From an uncultured Flavobacterium sp. (GTDB lineage: Bacteria; Bacteroidota; Bacteroidia; Flavobacteriales; Flavobacteriaceae): 7,631 nt of DNA. The stretch is from assembly GCF_943913405.1 (NCBI RefSeq), contig NZ_CALTYA010000070.1:1-7631 (forward strand). Direction: 5' to 3'. Within the stretch, counting starts at the first letter, position 1; the number at the start of each line of letters is the position of its first letter. Shown piece after piece: positions 1-5,704 of this stretch. The notes beneath the pieces were generated by a model, which did not search any database, had not been told where the DNA came from, and was given only the letters and a program-made list of their open reading frames with translations. The translations under genes were made by a program, and so were the position numbers.

Positions 1-133
1 CTGGCATTTTTTTTCTAACTAACCCTAACCAAATGAGAAAACCATTAATCTCTTTGCAAATGTCCGACTATTTTCAGCTCGTTTGTGTTAAGGCAATGTT
101 ATTTATATGTTACTGATTATTAATTTTTTATAA

Positions 134-844
134 TTATTTTTTGTCCTGCATTGCGAACACTTTTTTAAGCAAATCAGATGTTCTTGCAGACAAATTGGTA
201 CGGATATCTTTTTCTTCCACAGCAATCATTTTGAAAACGCCTTCCATGGCTTTATCAGTTACATAATCCGTTAAATCTGGGTTGACATCTGCCGTTAACG
301 GAACCGCATTGTATTTTGTTATTATAGTTTCCCAAACTTTGTCAGCGCCTACCTTTCCTAAAGAATTTTTAACGACAGGACTGAATTTTGAATACAAAGC
401 TGTTGAAGTTGAATTCTGCAAGTAAGTTGTTGCCGCATTATCAGTCCCTAAAAGGATATTTTTTGCATCTGTAAAAGTCATATTCTTGACAGCTGAAACG
501 AAAATCGGAGTTGCCTCTTTCACCGCATCTTCCGCAGCACGGTTCAATACTTTCAAGCCTTCGTCAGCCAAGCTGGAAAGTCCGATGTTTCTTAATGTTT
601 TGTCTACTTTTTGCAATTCTGTCGGAAGCAAGATTTTTACGGCTTGGTTTTTAAAGAAACCGTCAGTTGCTGTTAATTTTGTTACTTCTTTCGTGATTCC
701 GTTGTTCAAGGCTTCTTTCAATCCGGCTGCGATATCTGGATTTCCTAAAGCGGTTCCCAATTGCGGATATTGGCTGGCTACCTGCTGCAATTCTGCACAG
801 CTTAAAAATGAAAGCACTGAGGCTAAAACAATAAATTTTTTCAT
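134..844 (-). CDS. DUF4197 family protein, putative lipoprotein (downstream copy)
   Basis: This is a 236-residue exported protein of the DUF4197 family, whose function is not known to me. The N-terminus has a short basic start (MKK), a hydrophobic stretch, and a cysteine at residue 16 in the context FLSC followed by AELQQ. That reads as a lipoprotein signal with a relaxed lipobox (Phe at -3). The family core runs from about residue 38 to the end: LKEALNNGI, the DGFFKN/AVKILLP segment, SSLADEG, LNRAAEDAVKEATPIF, and a highly conserved C-terminal YVTDKAMEGVFKMIAVEEKD block. It is about three quarters identical by eye to the gene just upstream and follows it by 31 bp on the same strand, so the pair is probably one transcript from a tandem duplication. 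No promoter or SD is visible in the 31-bp gap. Family assignment is from recognised motifs; lipidation is inference. Confidence 0.93.
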   Translation of the reverse strand: MKKFIVLASVLSFLSCAELQQVASQYPQLGTALGNPDIAAGLKEALNNGITKEVTKLTATDGFFKNQAVKILLPTELQKVDKTLRNIGLSSLADEGLKVLNRAAEDAVKEATPIFVSAVKNMTFTDAKNILLGTDNAATTYLQNSTSTALYSKFSPVVKNSLGKVGADKVWETIITKYNAVPLTADVNPDLTDYVTDKAMEGVFKMIAVEEKDIRTNLSARTSDLLKKVFAMQDKK

Positions 845-875
845 GGTGTAAATTTTAATTATTTAGAAAGGATTA

Positions 876-1619
876 TTAATCCTGCAAAGCAAACACTTTT
901 TTTAATAGGGGAGAAGTTCTTGCTGAAATATTTGTGCGGATATCTTTTTCTTCCACGGCAATCATCTTGAAAACGCCTTCCATCGCTTTGTCAGTCACAT
1001 AATCATTCAAATCAGGATTTACTTTTGTCACCATCGGTACCTTATTATATCTAGCAATCAGGTTGGCCCAAATTTTATCAGCGCCCACTTTGCTCAACGA
1101 TTCTTGCACGACAGGACTGAATTTTGCATACAAAGCAGTAGAAGTGTTTCCTTGCAAATAAGTAGTTGCGGCCGTTTCGTTTCCTAATAGTATATTTTTG
1201 GCATCAGCAATTTTCATGCTTGTAATTGCATTTACAAAAATCGGAGTGGCTTCTTTCACGGCATCTTCCGCAGCACGATTTAAAGCTTTTACGCCTTCAT
1301 CAGCCAAGCTTGACATTCCTAGGCTCCTGAGTGTTTTGTCTACTTTTTGCAATTCTTCTGGGAAAAGGATCTTTACGGCTTCATTTTTATAAAAGCCGTC
1401 TAAAGCCGTAAGTTTTGTCACTTGTTCCGTAACTCCTTTTTGCAACGCTTCTTTTAATCCGGCACTGATATCAAGCGATCCGGTTAAAGGATTTGATTTT
1501 GATGTAGAAGTTGAGCCTGTTTTTGCTTTTACTTTATCGGAAGCTTTTTTCAATAATCCGTCCAATTGTCCAAAACTAAGCATTGGAATAAATAAAGCAA
1601 AGAGGAATAGTTTTTTCAT
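876..1619 (-). CDS. DUF4197 family protein, secreted or periplasmic (upstream copy)
   Basis: This 247-residue DUF4197 protein is the first gene of the minus-strand pair. Residues 1-18 form a standard signal peptide (MKKLFLFALFIPMLSFG) with a likely signal peptidase I site before Gln19, a cleavage context common in Flavobacteria. There is no lipobox cysteine, unlike the downstream paralog. A Ser/Thr/Lys-rich linker (about 28-45) precedes the DUF4197 core from residue 50, which shows DISAGLKEALQKG, LDGFYKNEAVKI, SSLADEG, the LNRAAEDAVKEATPIF block and the same C-terminal DYVTDKAMEGVFKMIAVEEK segment. Function is unknown; the segments look mostly helical. The ATG is the natural start because the signal peptide begins there. 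Its 5' end faces the catalase gene across 149 bp holding regulatory sequences that could act in both directions. Confidence 0.94.
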   Translation of the reverse strand: MKKLFLFALFIPMLSFGQLDGLLKKASDKVKAKTGSTSTSKSNPLTGSLDISAGLKEALQKGVTEQVTKLTALDGFYKNEAVKILFPEELQKVDKTLRSLGMSSLADEGVKALNRAAEDAVKEATPIFVNAITSMKIADAKNILLGNETAATTYLQGNTSTALYAKFSPVVQESLSKVGADKIWANLIARYNKVPMVTKVNPDLNDYVTDKAMEGVFKMIAVEEKDIRTNISARTSPLLKKVFALQD

Positions 1620-1637
1620 GATTCTAATTTTTTAAAT

Positions 1638-1645
1638 CAAAGATA
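1638..1645 (-). promoter_or_regulatory. Candidate -7 element for the DUF4197 pair
   Basis: Read on the minus strand this is TATCTTTG, an exact match to the Bacteroidota -7 consensus TAnnTTTG, 18 bases upstream of the ATG at 1619. No TTG at the expected -33 distance is visible, so the call rests on one octamer in AT-rich DNA. Confidence 0.3.
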
Positions 1646-1669
1646 AGCAAACATCATACCGAATAATAA

Positions 1670-1684
1670 ATAGTTTTAAGCTAT
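1670..1684 (+). promoter_or_regulatory. Candidate OxyR/LysR-type operator upstream of the catalase gene
   Basis: The sequence ATAG-TTTTAAG-CTAT matches the OxyR dimer half-site ATAGntnnnanCTAT at every specified base. Its centre (1677) is 24 bp from the centre of a second perfect inverted repeat, ATCAAAA (1691-1697) and TTTTGAT (1705-1711), also with a 7-nt spacer. In the classical OxyR site the two dimer sites are 22 bp apart, so the second one is not canonical. A further ATAGCTAT palindrome lies at 1713-1720. The site is about 55 bp upstream of the putative -7 box. OxyR activates catalase genes in many bacteria including Bacteroides; control here is inferred from motif and position. Confidence 0.45.
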
Positions 1685-1736
1685 TAAAATATCAAAACAA
1701 TCAATTTTGATTATAGCTATTGACGGCATAATTTCT

Positions 1737-1744
1737 TAAATTTG
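1737..1744 (+). promoter_or_regulatory. Candidate -7 element of the catalase promoter
   Basis: TAAATTTG matches the Bacteroidota consensus TAnnTTTG exactly and sits 24 bases upstream of the catalase ATG at 1769. TTG triplets occur at 1707-1709 and 1720-1722, but their spacers (27 and 14 nt) fall outside the usual range. The -33 region is therefore weak, as expected of a promoter that needs an activator. The box overlaps a possible TTG start at 1742, which argues against that start. Confidence 0.4.
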
Positions 1745-1768
1745 AGAAAACAAATAATAATACAGCTT

Positions 1769-3250
1769 ATGGAAAATCACAACAAACTTACGACCGCATC
1801 AGGAAAACCTTATGCAGAAAATGAAGATTCACAGTCAGTAGGACCAAGAGGACCGCTTTTATTGCAAGATTTTATTCTGCATGAAAAGATGGCGCACTTT
1901 AACAGAGAGCGAATTCCGGAAAGAGTTGTACATGCAAAAGGTTCTGCCGCATTCGGAACTTTTACGGTTACGAATGATATTACGAAATATACAAAAGCTA
2001 AGATTTTTTCAGAAGTAGGAAAGAAAACCGACATGCTTTTGCGCTTTTCAACTGTTGGAGGTGAAAAAGGTTCTGCAGATACTGAGAGAGATCCGCGTGG
2101 TTTTGCTTTGAAATTTTATACAGAAGATGGAAATTGGGATTTAGTTGGAAATAATACGCCAGTTTTCTTTATAAAAGATCCGAAGAAATTTGGAGATTTT
2201 ATCCACACTCAGAAACGTGACCCTTATACAAACATGAAATCGCCAACGATGATGTGGGATTTTTGGTCGCTGAATCCAGAAAGCTTGCACCAAGTTACTA
2301 TTTTGATGTCAGATCGCGGAACGCCTTACGGTTACCGCCACATGCATGGTTTCAGCAGCCATACTTTTTCTTTTATCAATAATCAAAACGAGCGCCATTA
2401 TGTAAAATTTCACTTCTTGACAAAACAAGGAATCAAGAATTTTACCGATGCTGAAGCGGCTGCAATGAAATCACAAGATCCAGATTTTGCGCAAAGAGAT
2501 TTGCTTGATAATATTGATTCTGGAAATTTTCCGCGCTGGGACATGAAAATTCAAGTCATGACAGAAGCCGAATCTAAAACATACCATATAAATCCATTTG
2601 ATTTGACAAAAGTTTGGCCTCACGGCGATTATCCGCTGATTGATGTCGGTGTGATTGAATTGAATAGAAATCCGGATAATTATTTTCAAGACGTAGAACA
2701 AGCCGCTTTTGCTCCGGCACACGTTGTGGACGGAATTGGCTATTCTCCAGATAAAATGTTGCAAGGAAGAATTTTGTCTTATCCAGATGCGCAGCGTTAT
2801 CGATTAGGCGCAAATTATGAGCAGATTCCGGTAAACAGATGCCCTTATTTCACAAATAATTACCAAAGAGACGGACAAATGCGAATTGACGGAAACGGTG
2901 GCAGAATGCCGAATTATTTCCCAAATAGTTTTGACAATATTACTATCGACGAATCTCAAAAAGAACCATCTTGGGAACTTGAAAACAATGTGGCAGGCTG
3001 GTATGATAGAAATGCGGAAGGTGAAAATGACCATTACACGCAGCCAGGAAATCTTTATCGCCTGATGGAACCTGAGCAGCAACAGCATTTGGTAAACAAT
3101 ATCGTTGGCGCAATGTCAGGAATTGACGGACCAAAAAAACTTGAAATCATTAACAGACAATTGTGCCATTGGTTTAGAGCCGATCCGCGATTAGGAATGG
3201 GCGTGGCGCAAGGACTTGGAATTTCAATAGATCCGAGCATGTTGCGATAA
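1769..3250 (+). CDS. katA: Monofunctional heme catalase, clade 3 (small subunit)
   Basis: This enzyme decomposes hydrogen peroxide to water and oxygen, normally as a cytoplasmic heme-b homotetramer. The product is 493 residues, the usual length of small-subunit catalases, with no flavodoxin-like C-terminal domain. The catalytic His55 lies in RIPERVVHAKGSAAFG, and Asn128 in DLVGNNTPVFFIKDP. The heme-ligand Tyr338 with Arg334 lies in GRILSYPDAQRYRLG. The spacings of these residues equal those of human catalase His75, Asn148 and Tyr358. NADPH-pocket positions typical of clade 3 are largely kept: His174, Arg183 and V282-W283-x-H285. However, the position of human Lys237 is Leu217, so cofactor binding may be altered. 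The frame is open from a TTG at 1742, but that codon lies in the -7 box and the conserved N-terminus begins at ATG 1769. The gene looks intact, has its own terminator and probably responds to peroxide through the upstream OxyR-like site. Confidence 0.98.
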   Translation: MENHNKLTTASGKPYAENEDSQSVGPRGPLLLQDFILHEKMAHFNRERIPERVVHAKGSAAFGTFTVTNDITKYTKAKIFSEVGKKTDMLLRFSTVGGEKGSADTERDPRGFALKFYTEDGNWDLVGNNTPVFFIKDPKKFGDFIHTQKRDPYTNMKSPTMMWDFWSLNPESLHQVTILMSDRGTPYGYRHMHGFSSHTFSFINNQNERHYVKFHFLTKQGIKNFTDAEAAAMKSQDPDFAQRDLLDNIDSGNFPRWDMKIQVMTEAESKTYHINPFDLTKVWPHGDYPLIDVGVIELNRNPDNYFQDVEQAAFAPAHVVDGIGYSPDKMLQGRILSYPDAQRYRLGANYEQIPVNRCPYFTNNYQRDGQMRIDGNGGRMPNYFPNSFDNITIDESQKEPSWELENNVAGWYDRNAEGENDHYTQPGNLYRLMEPEQQQHLVNNIVGAMSGIDGPKKLEIINRQLCHWFRADPRLGMGVAQGLGISIDPSMLR

Positions 3251-3268
3251 TAATTTCTTATAAATAAA

Positions 3269-3304
3269 AAGGCTGCCAGAGTAATTTGGCAGCCTTATTT
3301 TTTT
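3269..3304 (+). terminator. Rho-independent terminator of the catalase gene
   Basis: AAGGCTGCCA (3269-3278) pairs perfectly with TGGCAGCCTT (3287-3296) around an 8-nt loop, followed by A and seven Ts (3298-3304). It begins 19 bases after the catalase stop codon. Because an A-run precedes the stem, it could also stop transcription arriving on the minus strand. Confidence 0.93.
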
Positions 3305-3308
3305 GCAT

Positions 3309-3337
3309 AAAAAAAGCCGAACATTGCTGTTCAGCTT
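3309..3337 (-). terminator. Orphan minus-strand terminator
   Basis: Read on the minus strand, AAGCTGAACA pairs with TGTTCGGCTT around the loop GCAA, with one U-G wobble. The last stem Us continue into a run of seven Ts. On the plus strand the wobble becomes a C-A mismatch and there is no T-run, so the element is oriented for minus-strand transcription. No minus-strand gene lies to its right before 5705, and the gene that follows (3773) is on the plus strand. The hairpin may be left over from a lost convergent gene or belong to a repeat. Confidence 0.7.
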
Positions 3338-3350
3338 AAAGCGTCGGGGT

Positions 3351-3383
3351 GGCAGGGTTTGGCTCTGGAAGGCAGGATTTGGC
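3351..3383 (+). repeat. Imperfect 13-mer direct repeat in a G-rich patch
   Basis: GGCAGGGTTTGGC (3351-3363) and GGCAGGATTTGGC (3371-3383) differ at one base and are exactly 20 bp apart. They lie inside a 44-bp patch (3341-3384) with 29 G or C bases, 22 of them G, in otherwise strongly AT-rich surroundings. Eight runs of two or more Gs make a two-tier G-quadruplex on the plus strand possible. The role is unknown. Confidence 0.6.
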
Positions 3384-3385
3384 GT

Positions 3386-3420
3386 AATACAAATTAATAG
3401 CAAAGGATTTAATTTGTATT
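3386..3420. repeat. Perfect 12-bp inverted repeat (stem-loop)
   Basis: AATACAAATTAA (3386-3397) pairs without mismatch with TTAATTTGTATT (3409-3420) around an 11-nt loop. There is no T-run of terminator type on either side, apart from three further Ts on the right. The stem is all A/T except one C-G pair. It follows directly on the G-rich direct repeats. Confidence 0.65.
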
Positions 3421-3432
3421 TTTGTAATACTA

Positions 3433-3488
3433 AGCATTGGTTATAAACTAAATACGCATTGTGTTTATTTGTTCCTATTGCCAATGCT
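3433..3488. repeat. Nested inverted repeat, possible recombination-site-like fold
   Basis: An outer stem AGCATTGG (3433-3440) and CCAATGCT (3481-3488) encloses an inner stem ATAAAC (3443-3448) and GTTTAT (3463-3468). GCATTG occurs a second time at 3456-3461, giving an alternative pairing with CAATGC at 3482-3487. The arrangement (imperfect outer stem, asymmetric bulge, terminal loop) recalls folded recombination sites, but I see no convincing integron core sequence. Confidence 0.45.
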
Positions 3489-3772
3489 CAAAAATAACGA
3501 TAGTAATCAAGATGAAATACACAAATAAAAACAAAGTAAGTGTATGTTCGATACATTGGTTTTCTTTTACACATTAGTAGCAGCTTTATATACTAAAGAA
3601 CCTGAATTTTCTTGTCCTCAAGATTCAAGTATTACTATATCTGCTATTTATTTTCTTAAAGTGTCATCTAGTTGTTTATCCTTATATAGTATACTATTTA
3701 TCAGAAGAAAGTAAAAGTGCCTTTTAAAATTTCAAAATATTTAATTGTTGTTCAAGATAAAAACAAATTGTT

Positions 3773-5692
3773 ATGCCGTTAAGCCGAGGTAGAAAAGGAA
3801 AGAAAAAGAAAAAGCCACAACAAAAAGGAAAAAGCAATTCAAATTACGAAGAGTTCAGTGCTAGCGGGACTAAAGTGTATAGGCAAGGTAAAAATGTTTT
3901 TATACGAACAAATAGAACTCCAGAACAACAGCAACAACTTGTTGATGAAATCAAAAAACACCGACCTCAGATTCTACAATCGGTTAATGATTCAATTGCC
4001 CAAATCGTCGAAATTTTTTCTGAATACGATAATTTTCAATTGCTCGGTGGGCTTGGGTACAATTTATTTGAAAAGCACGACAGCCCTGAGGATGACGGCG
4101 CTTCCGAGTTAATGATTGAATACGGATTAAGTTTTGCCACAGCAATAACTGGAAATGGAACAAAAAGTGTGACATCTGAAATCCTCAATGAGCTAATTGA
4201 TTTACTTTTCGCGACAAGACAATTGTATAATCAGTACGTGATGACTGAGTTTGTGGATGCTAAGTATTCTGAATTGGAAAGTCATTTGAGATTTAAAACC
4301 ATTTTGGAATCATTGTATATGCGTGGTGACGGATATATGCAGCATATTTACCAAACCTTTGAAGAATTATTCTCCGGTCATGATGCGATGTTCCAAAAAC
4401 ATTACGGATTTACCGCGAGCGATTTGCTCGAAGCGATAATTCAATTTGAAGATTCATTTTATTGTAGAACGGTATTGCCAAACGGAATGCCACATTGGAA
4501 GTCTTTTGAGAGGTTTGAACAATGGCAGAAAACGAAAGGCATACATTCTTTCCGGGCGGATGATCGACAACCCTTGCTAGATTTTCTAAAAGATAATCCT
4601 GATATGGTTGATGACGCAGGCGAAAGTGGTGGGCGTAGAATTGATGATATCTCTGAATTTATGGAACTTTATAAAGTTCGTGCGAGAAAACCAGTGCATC
4701 AAAAAGTAATTGAAGCACTAGCGATTGAATTTGGTGATAATTCAGAATTTTTGAATCCTAAATTCCCAGGCTTACCGCTAAATGATAGTCTGTCAAATTT
4801 GAAGCCTGTAATGTTATTTAACGGTGCGTACTACTTATTTGCCTTCAATCTTCTGACAAGAAATCTATTTTCAATTGCAGAGAAATTAATACTTGATGCT
4901 GATAAAGTTTACTACGAACAAAACTTTTTAGGTAATAAGTTTAGTAAATCGAGAGATAATTACCTGGAGAATAAGACTGCTAATTTATTTAGCGCCTTTA
5001 TCCCAAATTCAAAGTCATATTTAAATCTGAAATACAAGCCAGGCCAACTAGATGCAGCGGGCAATAAAATAGAAACAGAACTAGATCTTTTGCTCATATC
5101 TGATAATGCCAACTACATAATAGAAATGAAAGCCGGCGGTTTGTCTGCACCATCGAAACGAGGAGCATTAAAAAGCCTTACAGGACAACTTGCTGACACT
5201 GTTGGCTACGGCGCATATCAGAGCCACCGTGCGTACAAGTATATTTACGATACTGTTTCGCCAGATTTTTATGATGGTAAAGGAAATTCGGTAACAATAG
5301 ACAAAAGCAAAAAACTGTTCAGAATCACCATCACGTTAGAGCATCTTTCTGGCTACATTGCAAATATGCATGAACTCAAAATGCTAGGCGTTGTAGAGAA
5401 AGATGTTGAATTTGCTTGGACTTGTAGTCTATTTGACCTAATTATATTTTCTGAAATTATCGAGAATGAAAATGATTTTATCGAGTACTTGGAAAAACGC
5501 CTACCACTCTACAATAATCCTCATATTAACGTAGATGATGAGATTGATTTTCTCGGTTATTTCTTAGATAATGACGAATTGGTAGATAAAAAAGCCCTTA
5601 AAAAAGTGAGCACCTACAAACTAAATAAGACTTCACAAGACATTGACAACTACTTTCAGAAGGGTGGCCCGAAGCCCACAAGAAAGAAGTAA
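3773..5692 (+). CDS. Large protein with C-terminal PD-(D/E)xK nuclease-like domain
   Basis: I do not recognise this 639-residue protein as a named family. It starts with a very basic low-complexity segment (residues 4-20, RGRKGKKKKK...) and ends in another short basic tail (PKPTRKK). Residues 50 to about 385 appear mostly helical and match nothing I know. The region 391-480 has the signature of a PD-(D/E)xK nuclease fold: a helix with Glu399 (RDNYLEN), a strand with Asp438 (ETELDLLLI), the strand IIEMKAG with Glu451 and Lys453, then a helix with Gln472 (LTGQLAD). The rest to about 600 is acidic, with an LFDLIIF segment. No signal peptide is present. The start is fixed by an in-frame TAA at 3758 and by the absence of another ATG until residue 113. 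The next gene converges from the right with a 12-bp gap. A DNA- or RNA-cutting defence role is inference from the fold and context. Confidence 0.88.
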   Translation: MPLSRGRKGKKKKKPQQKGKSNSNYEEFSASGTKVYRQGKNVFIRTNRTPEQQQQLVDEIKKHRPQILQSVNDSIAQIVEIFSEYDNFQLLGGLGYNLFEKHDSPEDDGASELMIEYGLSFATAITGNGTKSVTSEILNELIDLLFATRQLYNQYVMTEFVDAKYSELESHLRFKTILESLYMRGDGYMQHIYQTFEELFSGHDAMFQKHYGFTASDLLEAIIQFEDSFYCRTVLPNGMPHWKSFERFEQWQKTKGIHSFRADDRQPLLDFLKDNPDMVDDAGESGGRRIDDISEFMELYKVRARKPVHQKVIEALAIEFGDNSEFLNPKFPGLPLNDSLSNLKPVMLFNGAYYLFAFNLLTRNLFSIAEKLILDADKVYYEQNFLGNKFSKSRDNYLENKTANLFSAFIPNSKSYLNLKYKPGQLDAAGNKIETELDLLLISDNANYIIEMKAGGLSAPSKRGALKSLTGQLADTVGYGAYQSHRAYKYIYDTVSPDFYDGKGNSVTIDKSKKLFRITITLEHLSGYIANMHELKMLGVVEKDVEFAWTCSLFDLIIFSEIIENENDFIEYLEKRLPLYNNPHINVDDEIDFLGYFLDNDELVDKKALKKVSTYKLNKTSQDIDNYFQKGGPKPTRKK

Positions 5693-5704
5693 CCTAATAA
5701 TTTA

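Larger units (their letters stand above)
3338..3772. other. Gene-free junction, about 435 bp
   Basis: No credible gene is seen here; the longest open frames read through repeats and lack recognisable protein features. The left part (3341-3488) holds a G-rich patch and two stem-loops, described separately. The right part is very AT-rich with scattered short stops. It contains a 12-bp perfect palindrome ATAGTATACTAT (3686-3697), 76 bases ahead of the next start. GTAATAC occurs at 3384 and 3424 and inverted at 3629. I found no TAnnTTTG element close to the gene at 3773, so its promoter is not located. Confidence 0.6.

Noticed and set aside
1..14. CTGGCA followed by eight Ts, like the right arm and T-run of a plus-strand terminator.
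   Set aside because: The left arm would lie outside the window, so no hairpin can be shown.
33..116. Short plus-strand frame from ATG at 33 (27 residues).
   Set aside because: No recognisable domain, no promoter, in a short intergenic gap; expected by chance.
486..851. 121-residue plus-strand open frame opposite the first DUF4197 gene.
   Set aside because: Antisense shadow; a similar shadow appears opposite the paralog (1198-1392), so it follows from the sense protein's conservation.
1742..1768. TTG start adding nine residues to the catalase.
   Set aside because: The TTG lies inside the putative -7 box and the extension MRKQIIIQL is not part of the family; ATG 1769 is preferred.
3224..3484. 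86-residue minus-strand open frame across the catalase end and the junction.
   Set aside because: It runs through two terminator hairpins, the G-rich repeat and the stem-loops, and has no protein-like features.
3433..3488. A true integron attC site.
   Set aside because: The stem arrangement is suggestive but the R-box core sequences are not convincingly present and no integrase is seen; kept only as a structured element.
3512..3577. Small plus-strand frame of 21 residues (MKYTNKNK...).
   Set aside because: Too short, no homology signal or promoter that I can identify.
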